Assembly (NCBI GenBank): GCA_032622095.1
Contig: CP136067.1
Location: forward strand, 177,232,556-177,296,555
DNA from: Siphonodentalium dalli
Taxonomy: Eukaryota > Mollusca > Scaphopoda > Gadilida > Siphonodentaliidae
DNA length: 64,000 bases
Direction of reading: 5' to 3'
Shown: positions 45,566 through 57,246 of the stretch, in pieces
Layout of the letters: each line of letters starts with the position of its first letter
How positions within the stretch are numbered: position 1 is the stretch's first letter
The notes under the pieces: model-generated
Told to the model about the DNA's origin: nothing
Seen by the model: the letters and a program-made list of their open reading frames with translations, nothing else
The model's database searches: none
Made by a program: the position numbers and the translations under genes

Positions 45566-46088
45566 TTAAAGGCACGGGCGGCGTTCGTTGCAGAAATATT
45601 CATATTTGTTCAAATCGCCATTAACAGAAGGAATATTAAAATATACATAGTTTTGTTCATATGCCAAACATAATCAGCGCGTAAATAGTATATTGTCACC
45701 AAGACGTACGATGGTGTACGTAAGCAAGAGCCTACTCGTGTTACAGAAGTTTTGCTTCTGTTTACATAACACAGCTCAATTATATTGGTCAATCACACAC
45801 AATTGATATAAACGCTCTTTATTATTTTCATATAAGGAAAACAGTGACAAATAACGCTCTTAATGTTTACCATATCCGGATCTAACCAAAAGTCAGATTG
45901 TGTAATGTTTTTTGCTTTGGTTTACATAATAAAGCAAAAACATTTGACAATAACATACTGTTTATGCCATATTTCTGATTGGTATAAGAACAAAGTCTGT
46001 CTATATTTTACTATTCTGTTTATGGCGGTTTTGGACGGTGGTGAATATTGTAACAGCATACCCACCGCCAACGCCGCCCGTATCTTAA
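45566..46088 (-). mobile_element. TTAA-type miniature element family 3
   Basis: Starts TTAAAGGCACGGGCGGCGTT and ends CGCCGCCCGTATCTTAA. Inverse orientation relative to the 55,795 copy, matching it over the whole length (AACGCTCTTTATTA, ACCATATCCGGATC, TTATGGCGGTTTTGGACGG). Non-coding, ~520 bp. Confidence 0.8.
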
Positions 46089-46137
46089 AGTAGCCCTGGT
46101 GATTTCATAGCATGTTGGTGTGTCAAAATGATGCTGT

Positions 46138-46372
46138 TAACCCTTCCATGACTGGAGCTTCCTGAAACTTTGCGAAAACCCTGTGTCAATGCAATCTCTT
46201 ATACTGTATATGCGAGTCTCCAATAAGGAGCCTTGCACATATAAGAGAATAAATTGGCTTAAAAATAATTACTTTGACATTGTAAGCCAACACATTTTCT
46301 TATATATGCGATGCGAGGCTCCCTATGGGAGACTCGAATATATAAGAGAATGCACTGGCACAGGATATTTAA
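46138..46372 (+). repeat. Double-hairpin repeat, related to the hairpin-TIR element
   Basis: After TTCCATGACTGGAGCTTCCT come two hairpins built from TGCATTCTCTTATATATGCGAG-type arms around a GGCTCCCTATGGGAG core. The same arrangement with the same lead-in is at 53,638-53,860. Confidence 0.65.
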
Positions 46373-47801
46373 TGCGCACAGCACAGATGTGAACAAATAC
46401 CGTCATTTTTTAAAGTCATCTCTAAAGTTGTGGTGTTTGGCTATAATCTGAGCGATTAGACAAAAATCCAGCGTCTGTATTCGTAATATTCAAGAAGAGA
46501 AATGTTGTAACATATTTTAAAAAGGCAATTAATAACACAACCATTATTACAATATTTTATAATATATAATTATGTTCTTGAATGTTTTATACAGATAATG
46601 ACCTTTCTTAGATTCGTTTACATTTATCATATAGCCGTGAAAATGAAAATTTACGAAAACATATCGTACTTTTTCTTTACAATATCGGTTTGCCCACAAA
46701 CGTCATAGATTTGCAGGGCACAATAATATCTTGGAAAACATACATTATTACGGATCAGGTATTAACTGAGAAATATATTACCTGCATTGTCTTTTCAATG
46801 TTATAAAGTTCCGTGTCACAACAACAAAACGCTCCCAGATGTATTCTCTACGGGCGCAGCTTTTGCGTAGAGATGCATGGCATGATCTCAATGTATTAGC
46901 AGCCATACAACGTACATCAGTTGATGCATCATATCGTAACTCAAGTGAGGTCGCGGTCATGACAACTCCTGATATGTGCATGGTATGTATACATTCATAT
47001 TTAAGGGCCTCTTCCCATCTTCGGAATGTGCATCATAAATGTTAGTATTCAATGTATTAGGACAGAATAGTCAAATGTATTCAACCACAATATGTAAGCG
47101 GTTTAATGACACGCTAGTGCAATATTTACATTTATCACATTTTTGCCGCCATTTTGAGCCAAAGTGACAATTTTGGTACCTTGAGTTGGAATATTCATAA
47201 GAAATAAAACTAAAATCTTACATTGCAAGTTCTGCCCATTTCTTGATGAAATGTGACTAGAATCCCAATGGTGGTTTTTGAGGGCTAGGAAGGGGTGGGG
47301 ACCCAATGAATGCCACATTTCATTGCTCAAATTATCAGTTAACATGAACAAAATAAAATAAAGTCACAATTTTCAACCAGTTCAAAACAGCAAAAACTAA
47401 TCATAAAGATATTAGTGAAAAAAAACGTCAAATTTGTCGCTTTGGCGGCCATCTTGGACGGGGAGTTCCAGTTTTGCTCTAAAAGGTGGAAATATAATAG
47501 CTTAACAAAAATATATACATTTGTATGATTATGACAAGATGTTCTCACTATAATTTGCATCAAACTGATTTAGTGACCCGCTGAAAAACGGCGGCCATGC
47601 TGGACCAAAATTTGGAGGTCTATCATGCTTAGTTTTTAAAACAAGATATTGGAGTGCTTAAAAACATGATAAACTTACTCCCTCGATGTGTAGCGGATCG
47701 CCTAATTTTCGGACTTGGCGCACGGACTATTAGTTTAAAACGAGTGACCAACGGCTGAAGCTTAAATAATTTAGTCTAATCTATAGCCAGACTGTGTTCC
47801 T
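46373..47801. other. No recognisable gene
   Basis: AT-rich DNA. Around 46,830-46,900 a piece resembles the right end of the element at 25,098-25,600 (TTCTCTACGGGCG...GCATGGCATGATC). From 47,140 to 47,620 the string GGCGGCCATNTTGGAC or its complement occurs three times roughly every 220 bp, probably an old tandem or dispersed repeat. Confidence 0.35.
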
Positions 47802-49457
47802 TTAAAGATACGGGCGGCGTTGGCGGTGGGTATGCTGTTCAAATATTCACCTCTGTCAAAAACCGCCATAAACAGACAAAATAGTAAGATGGCTTTTGTT
47901 TAGATCCGGATATGGTAAAGATAAAGAGCATTATTTGTTACTGTTTTCCTGATATGGAAATAATAAAGAGCGTTTATGTCATTTTTGGGTCTTTAACCAA
48001 TATAATTGCGCTGTGTTATGTAAATAGAAGCACAACTTATGTAAGGGTACGTTCATACGCTGCCAATATTGCACTGCAAACTGCAAAAATGCCAGCTGCA
48101 AAATTGCCAAAACGTATTAATTTCTCCCAGTTGTCAACAAATCAGCGTTAGTTGTGATCAATGTACGACAGCGGTTTTTGCGTGATTGGTGATATCGCTG
48201 AGTTCTTTACAATATATTCAGATCACAGTGCGTGTTGGTATTCTTAGGCCAGTCAAAATAATGCTACTTGATATCGATGGGATGTTGCTGATATATGGGT
48301 ACCATAAACGCAACCTATAGAGGAGATGGTCGGTCCGCACGAAGAAAACCGATGACTTTCCGACTTTCGAAAATCCCATTGGTACACACCCGCCTTGCAT
48401 TTGCGTTTTTTAACTGGTACCACAAGCTTTAAAACTGTCGATGGAAATTCCTATCCTAACATCCATGATTGGCAATTCACTCAACAAAATTACCACTGCA
48501 TGCATGAGAACTCCCCCTTATAACATACATACACTATTCAATCTGAATCTGAATTATACAACCGTCCAACTATTGGATATTCCCATCGCAACACCCCTAT
48601 AGTTTATAATTCTCAACTCATTGCTATATTTCACTTTTTAAAAATCGGTCTTTCGGTCTAAAAACAACAAATATCAGACTTACTACAGTACTGCTGTTTG
48701 GTATATCAAATTATCAGCACAAAATTCAAAATATTTTGGTCTGAAATTTCCAACGAATGTTATGTCAGGCATGAAATGTCCAACTGTTGTACGTTCGGGA
48801 TCCACACCTGACACACGTCCCTGGTGGTAAAGTATTGTCTTGATTGAAATAGGTTTATGAAAATATTGAGAATGCTCAAATATATTAACTAACTGGGCTA
48901 TCGGCGTTCTCCATCCAAGTTAGATTGAATTTGTATATACTTTATGTCAGTACTATATTTACGTAATAATAGCCTGTACATATATACATAATAATTGACT
49001 GAATAGTTGTATACATGTATATTTATGCTTTATCAATGCCAAACACAAACCAGTATCACTACTGCCAAGACCCACACCATGCATGAAACAAGAAACATCA
49101 CTTTCAAAACAATATGTCACATTAATACAGTGGATACGATCATCGCAGTCTGTGCTAGACGATGTTGGCACGGGTTCCAACCCCCACATGGGCGAAAATC
49201 GGGATCTCTCAATGTGCCATTCTGAGGCAATTTCGATAATAAATGAGAAATTGTTCAAGCTCATTGAATTAAGCACATTTGAAACTCGTACTGAGTACGT
49301 GCCTTCATAAATCTTACGTCTTGACGACAATATACTATATACGCGCTGATTATGTTTGGCATATGAGCGGAACTGTATATATTTTGGTGTTCCTTCTGTT
49401 GATGGCGATTTGAACAAATATAAATATTTCTGCAACGAACGGCGCCCGTGCCTTTAA
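47802..49457 (+). mobile_element. TTAA-type miniature element family 3, interrupted by ~1.27 kb
   Basis: The left part (47,802 to about 48,040; TTAAAGATACGGGCGGCGTT to AGAAGCACAACTT) and right part (about 49,316-49,457; CGTCTTGACGACAATATACT to CCCGTGCCTTTAA) together make a family 3 element. The DNA between is an insertion of unknown kind; GGGTACGTTCATACGCTG marks its left side. A minus-strand open frame across the right junction (49,435-48,959) is not a gene. Confidence 0.7.
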
Positions 49458-49827
49458 CACAAATAACTGCTTATATGGATTTTATGCAAATTGCTGTCAA
49501 TGGTATGTCCACAATCACGGTGTTCGTGTATTTGTTTTTATTAATGGTTGAAATTTTCAAATATGTTCTCATCTGTTCCTTTATTCCAGTTGATTGACCA
49601 ATGCAAGTGATGTCATAGAGAGTGTTGCATATCTTAATTAAGGCGGCTCTTTTCAGGTCTAAAGATAGTACATGTAACATGTATTAAGAGAGCTTTTGCA
49701 TTTGCCAGAACGTGTTGAGATTTATTCGCGCCCCAGTGTGTAGCAACAGGTGTAAACAATATATAGTTACTGGTGAGGACAAACTGACCACCGACGCGCT
49801 TAATTTTCTTCAATTAAAATAAGATCT

Positions 49828-50005
49828 CTCCACAAATCCTAGTCTACCATCACCTGTTTCATCATATTTTCTTTCAATCCTGGTCTACCATCACCTGTTT
49901 AATCATATGTTCTTTCAATCCTAGTCTACCATCACCTGTTTCATCATATTTTCTTTCAATCCCAGTCTACCATCACCTGTTTCATCATATTTTCTTTCAT
50001 TATTC
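49828..50005 (+). repeat. Minisatellite, ~47-bp unit, four copies
   Basis: Unit TCAATCCTAGTCTACCATCA + CCTGTTTCATCATATTTTCT + T. Nearly identical copies. Confidence 0.9.
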
Positions 50006-50022
50006 ATTAGTCGCTCATTCGG

Positions 50023-50067
50023 TTAAAGGTACTCAATCCGATCAGACGGTCCCCATACCATCAAGAT

Positions 50068-50109
<42 letters not shown>

Positions 50110-50512
50110 TAATTTCTTCAAAATACGCTTTAGTTATCAGAATCGATTTATTGCAACAAAATCATGCTAACCACTGTCAACTATGGTATCAAATTTCCCA
50201 AAACTTGTTATTTATCAACATTTTGTTCATCAAAATATGGCTGTATTGTCACTAAAGTATCACGAAATTTGACAGTATTACCACTTGATTTTAGAGTCAT
50301 CCATCTTCATCCGCAATTTTGTCCATTTGACCGCCTGTTTCTGGGCCACATATTTTTTACACATCTCGAGAAATAATAAACTTCAAAAATCGATATTTGA
50401 TCACTCTGAGCTTTGATGGATGGGTTCCTCGACTCGAATCAAATATTTTTTTTACACCCGAAGCCAAAGCAACAGTAATTTAGGAGCGTCTCATCGGATT
50501 GAGTACCTTTAA
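50023..50512 (+). mobile_element. TTAA-type miniature element family 1, intact copy
   Basis: TTAA at both ends (50,023 and 50,509), termini TTAAAGGTACTCAATCCGAT and ATCGGATTGAGTACCTTTAA, perfect inverted repeats of ~20 bp continuing imperfectly. Contains a (CAA)n run at 50,074-50,109. Other copies are at 8,008, 21,584 (partial) and 23,772. Non-coding, 490 bp. Confidence 0.85.
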
Positions 50513-50929
50513 TTGGAAATTGGATTATTCCTCTTTGCTACAAGTTTCGTATTGTTACACTTTGGGTTGAACTTGGGCATAAAACCTCTAAACGGAATGA
50601 TCGTTTACGTGTATAATAGGCGAAATTGTTACGTGGATCATGTAACTTTCGATGCAATCTCAACACACGTTGCAAGTTAAGTATACGTGTCGCTGAACCT
50701 GTCTATATAGTGACGAAGTGTGAATTTATTAGGATGACTGGGCACATAAAGCTAAATTTGAGGTCGCGAAAAAGCCACAGGGCAAACGAATGTCGATATC
50801 TGACTCAAGTAATCCCTAGGTGTTTCGTCCAATGCATTAACGTGACGATAGAAAATACACGATTGGTGTTAAATAATTGATTATGTTCAATATGACAGTA
50901 TTTACAGTGATAGAACTGGCATTTGGTGG
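50513..50929. other. No recognisable gene
   Basis: An 84-codon frame (50,626-50,880) has no recognised features. Confidence 0.3.
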
Positions 50930-53130
50930 TATTAAATCTAATCCGCAGTGGGTTGTAGAAGTGGGCTCGGGAACAACAGTCAACTCCCGTCTGGCGATAT
51001 GCTTGTTTATTCCCACTTTACAGCGCGCCCCCGAAGACATGGCGACTGCATGCATCAGGTCTGGTAATTCCCAATTATAGCTACAATAGCTATATGTAGC
51101 TATTATAGCTACATTTGACTATCGTAAAACAATATTTTACCAATTTACATTACATACAAGCGAGCTGTTGTAACTAATGGTAAGGGGTGTTATGTTGTTA
51201 CAACTTATGAAACCACTGCCGATGACATTTAGGTTGCACCAGCTTGCGGAATATCCGAGAATCATATCTAAGGACATGAATCTGTTTAGAAAATGGTTAT
51301 GCTATGTGATATGTGACTCAGTTCCATCCATATATGATCTATTCTTCTATTTACGTACAGTTGTCAGGAAAAAGTAACAATTTTGGCATATTTCGTTAAT
51401 TATAGATGGAAATGGCAAACAATATTTATTTACTAAGAGTATAATCAAACCATGTTCTTGTATATTTAAATGATTGTTTGTTGGATTGGGTTATCTCTCT
51501 TCAACCAGATCCATCCATCATCATTAGCCAAATGGCTATTGTAGCTATATTTGGGAATTTCCAGACATGTTCGTTTGATGCGACTATTGTTGCCTAACGA
51601 CTGGAGCCAATCTTCTGGAATCTTAGATTCTTTCATTATTCATTGCCGGCTTCTGTTCGTCCAAATTCCACAGACAGCTTGTCTTTCATAAGCGCTTTCT
51701 GTTACATGATTTATGTACGATTGATGATTGACATACTATAAAGTACATGGTCTCCTCTCGGAAATCCAGAGACATATGGAAACTTCATAGAAGGGGGGAC
51801 CCTCCTTCTATTTGACTTTCGGTCTCCTGGTCTTATTTCGGAGGCAAGTTGATGTGAAGCTCTGTGTGATGGAGTACTTTCGCATAAGCCTGGATATTTG
51901 CATTGAGCCATCGCTGGGACGAGAGTCTTTTGAGGTGTATTTCCCTCCACCTTTGTATATTTATTATATATACTGTTCTCATAATGTTCATTTGGACATG
52001 TTATTGTCCATTTTGCTTACCATTTAGATAAAAAAAAAATAGTATACATGTATATGTTCTTTGTTCTACTCTATGTATGTTTTGTTCCGTTGCGTGTGAT
52101 ATCTCCATATATTCAATGTATAAACAATGTCCATCATGTCTTTCCTTATATCATGATGTCGTGTTGGGGCGCGGTAACCACAGCCAACTCCCGTCTGGCG
52201 ATATGCTTGTTTATTCCACTTTACAGCGCGCTCCTGAAGACATGGCGACAGCATGCATTCGATGCCACTATTGTTGCCTAATGGCTGGTCCCATTATTCT
52301 GGAATCTCATATTCTTTCATTATTCATTGCCGGCTTATGTTCGTCCCAAATCAACAGACAGCTTTTCTTTTATAAGCATTTTATGTTAAATGATTTATGT
52401 ATGATTGACGATTAACATACTATAAAGTACATGGTCTCCTCTCGGAAATCCCGAGACATATGGTAACATCATAACGAGGAAACACTCCTTCTCGGGGACC
52501 GTCGGTCTCCTTGTCCAATTTCGGTGGCAATTTGGTGTGGAGTTCTGCGTGGTTGAGTACATTCGTATGACCCTAACCACGCGGATATTTTATTCAGCCA
52601 TTGCTGAGTCGATAGTCTTCTATGGTGACTGTCCATACGGTGGTATTTGTTTTGGGGGAACCAGGAAGACAGTTCAAGACACCCCGTAGGGCTATGTTAC
52701 CCTCAGCAATATATTGCAGTATTATCTAGTTATATGTTAATTCCATTGTACTATTCACATGTGTGTTGTAAATAAAATTATCCTATCCTTTCCTATCCAC
52801 CTTTGTATATGTATATACTATTCTCATAGTGTTCATTTGGACATGTTCTTATTAATTTTGATGACCATACTATATGTATGTTTTGTTCAATTGCGTATGG
52901 CATAACCATAACGTCAATGGATGACCAATATCCATATCCTTCCATATGTTATATATATATATATGATGTCGTGATATATAGGGTGCGGAAACAACAGCCC
53001 ACTCACGTCTGCAGATATGCTGCTTATTAATACTTTATAGAGCGCATCTAAAGAGTTGCATAATGGATGAAGCCATTCCTTCTGGAATCGTAGTTACTTT
53101 CATTTTTTTTATAGCCAGCTTATGTTCCCT
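50930..53130 (+). repeat. Diverged ~1.1-kb tandem repeat, about two and a half units
   Basis: The block ACTCCCGTCTGGCGATATGC + TTGTTTATTCC...ACAGCGCG occurs at 50,985 and 52,186 and, degenerate, at 52,995. The block ATTATTCATTGCCGGCTT...TGTTCGTCC...ACATACTATAAAGTACATGG + TCTCCTCTCGGAAATCC occurs at 51,636 and 52,320. Short open frames repeated in both units are repeat artefacts. Confidence 0.7.
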
Positions 53131-53637
53131 CCAAATACGCACTCAGGCCTAAGCTATTACATAAACACAACATTATTCTTATACGTAAACCATATGCTGA
53201 ATTGCTGTTTTCTGTTAGATTTGTCAGAATATAGAAAAAGTCGATATTTTGATATTTCACGTATTTATCGAATTGATAGATAGATCAGTTTTTTTTTTAG
53301 ATCAAATCTTGTTAGGAATTTTTGTCATAAAGGATATGCAATAATAGTATAATACTTTATTACAAAATTGGAGCAAAATCATTAAAACGTTTGTTTGCAT
53401 GTGACCAGTTTTTCGTATCACAGGATCATTCTGGATGACACAGTTCATTTTCGGAGATTTGACATATATCTCCTCCAAAGCTTCAGTAAAATGTAACCGT
53501 TGGCGCTTATTCGACATGTTGCATAACAAAGGTAAACTGTAAGTTAGTACAGTATGAATGGCGAGTAGGAAAATTGTTATATGGAAATTGCACCATCGGT
53601 GACTGCATATTATAGTACACAACCAAGTTTTGGGAAT
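53131..53637. other. Unassigned open frame on the minus strand
   Basis: A 131-codon minus-strand frame (53,697-53,302) includes MSNKRQRLHFTEALEEIY but starts inside a hairpin repeat, and I recognise no domain. A coding role is not supported. Confidence 0.25.
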
Positions 53638-53860
53638 TATTAACCATTCCATGACTGCTGCTTCCTGAAATTTCGCGAAAACCATGTGCCAATGCATTCT
53701 CTAATAGTTTCGAGTCTCCACAGAGAGCCTCGCAAAAATAAGAGAATACATTGGCCTAACGAAATTTGCATTGGGCTTGTAAGCCAGTGCATTCTCTTAT
53801 ATATGCGAGGCTCCCTATGGGAGACTCGTATATATAAGAGAATGCACCGGCACACGATCT
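53638..53860 (+). repeat. Double-hairpin repeat, second copy
   Basis: Same lead-in (TTCCATGACTGCTGCTTCCT) and two hairpins as 46,138-46,372, with GGCTCCCTATGGGAGACTCG in the loop of the second hairpin. Arms are shared with the hairpin-TIR element that follows. Confidence 0.65.
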
Positions 53861-53933
53861 ATAATGCTGCACCAGCGCAGCTCCCGCCATAAAAGTGTTA
53901 GGTTGTGATCAGCACAATAGTCCCTCCAGATAT

Positions 53934-54391
53934 GTGACCCGCCATATCAAATCCAGTCGTAAGTCGGGATTTTTTTTACCCTGTGCCAATGCATTCTGTT
54001 ATATATGCGAGTCGACCATAGGTCGCCTCGCATATGTAAGAGAATGCATTGGCCTAACAATTTTTTATCATGTTTTTTAAATAAATGTTTCTTACAATTT
54101 TTAGGACATAAAATAAAAAACATCCATTACCCTGCAGGGAGCCCCACAGATATATAGAAGCATATAGAAGAGTGTCGTCTGCTCATATTTGTCTGGGGCT
54201 CTGTATGGGTGAAATTATAAAATTGTTAAAGAATACAAGAACAAATTATTAAAATTGTAAAAAAAATGTTAGGCCAATGCATTCTCTTATATATGCGAGG
54301 CGACCTATGGTCGACTCGCATATATAAGAGAATGCATTGGCACAGGGTAAACAAATCCCGACTTACGACTGGATTTGATATGGCGGGTCAC
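53934..54391. mobile_element. Hairpin-TIR miniature element, copy 2, with paralogous empty site
   Basis: Same structure as 43,413-43,869. The flanks read CCCTCCAGATAT | element | ATATATTGACAATGG. A duplicated, uninterrupted version of this flank exists at 54,839-54,865 (CCCCCCAGATATATTGACAA), which shows the pre-insertion sequence. It implies duplication of ATAT, or TA if the element is taken one base longer on each side. Confidence 0.8.
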
Positions 54392-54604
54392 ATATATTGA
54401 CAATGGTAAACCTGTGGTTGGTTAGATAACTATATTTCCGCTAGTATTAAAATTTAGGGTCCGTAGAACCAATGATATGATAGTGTATATATTGCTATAT
54501 GTATTTTGTATTTTTGGTTCTAGTTCTAGATCTCAATATCATTAATGTAATACATGTATTATCTTGGATGGGTTAATAACGAATTAGAATGGGTCCTAAG
54601 CATG
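54392..54604 (+). repeat. Segmental duplicate A
   Basis: ATTGACAATGGTAAACCTGT...ACTATATTTCCGCTAG...GGGTCCGTAGAACCAATGAT...ATGTATTATCTTGGATG...GGTCCTAAGC is repeated at 54,845-55,070. Confidence 0.85.
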
Positions 54605-54831
54605 TACAACAACCGTACATGCAAAGTCCCACTTAATAAGCGGTTGCAATGGGAATTTAGTCATTATCTTTCTCGTAAAAAGTTACCCCTGTTAGACACC
54701 TTTTGTGCCATCTAGGTGGTACCCTGTGAATTTCCATAGAATACAGACAGACAAACAGATAGACATTCGCAAATATAGATATAGATAAAGGATACTAAGT
54801 GCCTAATCTGTTCTGCGACCCAACTTCTCAG
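54605..54831. other. Spacer between the two segmental duplicates
   Basis: No gene or repeat recognised; includes ACAGACAGACAAACAGATAG. Confidence 0.35.
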
Positions 54832-55070
54832 CTCAATAGTCCCCCCAGATATATTGACAATGGTAAACATGGGGTTGGTTAGATAACTATATTTCCGCTA
54901 GGGTTCAAATTTAGGGTCCGTAGAACCAATGATAGAACCAATGATAGGATAGTGTATATATTACTATATGTTTATTGTATATACACTTCTAGTTCTATAT
55001 CTCAATATCATTAATGGAATACATGTATTATCTTGGATGAGATAATAACGAATTAGGATGGGTCCTAAGC
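54832..55070 (+). repeat. Segmental duplicate B
   Basis: Second copy of 53,917-54,604 lacking the hairpin-TIR element. It ends GGTCCTAAGC where the 368-bp palindrome is inserted. A local duplication of ACCAATGATAGA is present near 54,930. Confidence 0.85.
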
Positions 55071-55438
55071 TATGGAAGCGTATTGGTGCCACATAAAAAT
55101 AAAAATTTGGGTCCCAGTATGTCCTAATTAGGAGATCGTAAGTCCTAATTAGGAGATAGTAACTCCTAATTAGGAGATAGCTATGTCCTAATTAGGAGAT
55201 AGTAAGTCCTAATTAGGAGATACTATCTCCTAATTAGGAGATACTATCTCCTAATTAGGACTTACTATCTCCTAATTAGGAGTTACTATCTCCTAATTAG
55301 GACTTACTATCTCCTAATTAGGACATATCTATCTCCTAATTAGGAGTTACTATCTCCTAATTAGGACTTACGATCTCCTAATTAGGACATACTGGGACCC
55401 AAATTTTTATTTTTATGTGGTACCAATACGCTTCCATA
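55071..55438. mobile_element. 368-bp near-perfect palindrome (foldback element) with 13 TCCTAATTAGGA boxes
   Basis: TATGGAAGCGTATTGGTGCC at the left is matched by GGTACCAATACGCTTCCATA at the right, centre near 55,254. The arms continue through AAAAATTTGGGTCCCAGTAT and then thirteen copies of the 12-bp palindrome TCCTAATTAGGA (55,122-55,387) spaced about 21-23 bp, joined by GATAGTAAG-type spacers that invert across the centre. TA at each end is compatible with a Tc1/mariner-type target. No coding capacity. Confidence 0.85.
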
Positions 55439-55794
55439 CTATACAACCGATTTGTCTTCCAGAATATTTAACAAAAAGTGTGAATTAAATCAAATATGGC
55501 CCCATGTGGAATAATTGGCTTCATCATCCTCATCGAGTATAATTTATTTTTTGCAATCAAAAGTTTCAGTCCCGCTGAACATGCATACATCATAAACTGG
55601 ACTAATTTCATGGTATTATACACAGGTCCCCAAAACCAAAAATTACCCCATATAGGATTAAGTACTGTTGGGGTGGGGTAAAGTTTTTTTCTGGGGACCT
55701 GTGGTGTTATAGTCATCCTTGTTGCTAATTGATGCCGGGCTATGCGATTATAAAATTTACCTGCAAAATTTTCGGCGGTTATAACTGCAAAACC
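55439..55794. other. No recognisable gene
   Basis: Two complementary open frames (55,496-55,681 plus; 55,716-55,468 minus) overlap. The two strings CAGGTCCCC and GGGGACCTG face each other about 70 bp apart (55,624 and 55,693). No function assigned. Confidence 0.3.
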
Positions 55795-56321
55795 TTAAAG
55801 ATACGAGCGGCGTTAGAGGTGTTGTATGCTGTTAAAATATTCACCTCCGTCAAAAACCGCCATAAACGGAAGGAATAGTAAGATATAGCCAGACTTTGTT
55901 CGTGTGCCAATCAGAAATATGGCATAAACAGTGTGTTATTGTCATTTTTCCCCTTTGGTATGTAAACAAAAGCAAAAAACGTTAAGTTATCTGGCTTTTG
56001 TTTAGATCCGGATATGGTAAACATAAAGAGCGTTATTTGTTACTGTTTTCCTGATATGGAAAACATAAAGAGCGTTTATATCATTTTTGTGTTATTAACG
56101 AATAGAATTGCGCTGTGTTATGTAAACAGAAGCACAACTTCTGTAACACGAGCAGGCTCTTGTTTACGTACACCGTCGTACGTCTTGGCGACAATATACT
56201 GTTCACGCGCTGATTATATTTGGCATATGAGCGGAACTGTATATATTTTGGTGTTCCTTCTGTTGATGGCGATTTGAACAAATATAAATATTTCTGCAAC
56301 GAACGCCGCCCGTGCCTTTAA
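55795..56321 (+). mobile_element. TTAA-type miniature element family 3, most complete copy
   Basis: TTAAAGATACGAGCGGCGTT to CGCCGCCCGTGCCTTTAA, 527 bp, TTAA at 55,795 and 56,318. Internal landmarks: AAAAACCGCCATAAACGG, GGTAAACATAAAGAGCGTTA, GTTTACGTACACCGTCGTAC. Used as the reference for the interrupted copy at 47,802. Confidence 0.85.
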
Positions 56322-56387
56322 TCGAAACAAGGGTTACCTCTCAAATATGTTTTGTCAGTCGTAAAAGTTATTAATGTTAGCATGAGC

Positions 56388-56791
56388 TTAAACGGGCATG
56401 GCTCATTGGAACCTCCAATTTCTTTTCTACGTAATTTGGAGCGACGGAACTATTGATATACCGGGTTCATATGCTCTGGGGAAAAAACACTTGCCAAATT
56501 CAGTCATTTTTCAGCCAGACATCAGACAAACGCTCTTTATTGATACCATATCAGGATAGACTACCACGAAATGTTCTTTTCTGTTCCATGTCGCGCAAAT
56601 TGGTTTGTGTTTGGGACCCAAACACCATATTCACACTTGTATTTTTTATTACTTCAATGTGTCTTTTTTGGTTACATAATGCTCGTAGAAAGGTAGTTCA
56701 GATATTTATCGACATATTTCGATACTGAGAAAAATTCAAAAGCGAATAATATTATGTGTATTTTGGAGCACAAACCGCCATGTGGCTTTAA
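56388..56791 (+). mobile_element. TTAA-type miniature element family 2, copy a
   Basis: TTAAACGGGCATGGCTCATT to CCGCCATGTGGCTTTAA. Inverted termini TTAAACSGRCATGGC / GCCATGTGGCTTTAA. A diverged second copy starts 456 bp downstream of its end. Confidence 0.75.
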
Positions 56792-57246
56792 ACATTGCTC
56801 ACAAAACAGTAAATAAATGAGGGCTGTGCTGTGGACTGAGTATGTATGCTCTAACATTGAGATACCAGTACTCACACAACGTATAGAGGCGCCATAAATG
56901 GAGTCTCATTTCATTGATTTATCATATTACTCCATGGTATCCCTTCACTAAATACTTAGTTGAAATTCCTATCGTTAGCCAGATGTCTTATTTCAACAAT
57001 TCACACGCATCACAAGTAATTAAAATCAGTAAGCTACATTAACGTTCGAATTTATTGTTCACAATATTCCCTGATCGGGCTAATTATTAATTCTCGTATT
57101 GCTCCAATGGTGCAAGAAGTGGTGTGGACTGGTTGCGAATTCATAAATTATATTCACGCGAATTATAAGTTCTCCTTAGGATACATTCATACACCCACAC
57201 ACTTGTCATGTTTTGTTTCTATTACAAAAGACCGAATGTGGTAAAA
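56792..57246. other. No recognisable gene
   Basis: Spacer between two family 2 miniature elements; AT-rich and featureless. Confidence 0.35.

Noticed and set aside
49180-49205. GGGTTGGAACCCGTGCC on the minus strand, like a tRNA T-arm
   Set aside because: No matching acceptor stem, D-arm or anticodon arm could be found around it.
48959-49435. 158-codon minus-strand open frame
   Set aside because: It crosses the boundary between a miniature element and an unrelated insert; the first ~40 codons are repeat sequence found also at 56,299-56,160.
53302-53697. 131-codon minus-strand frame as a gene
   Set aside because: It starts inside a dispersed hairpin repeat, has no recognised domain and no splice or promoter support.
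55122-55387. Regular palindromic repeats with ~10-bp spacers resembling a CRISPR array
   Set aside because: Spacers are not unique, they mirror across a centre, and the whole block is one large palindrome in animal DNA with no cas genes.
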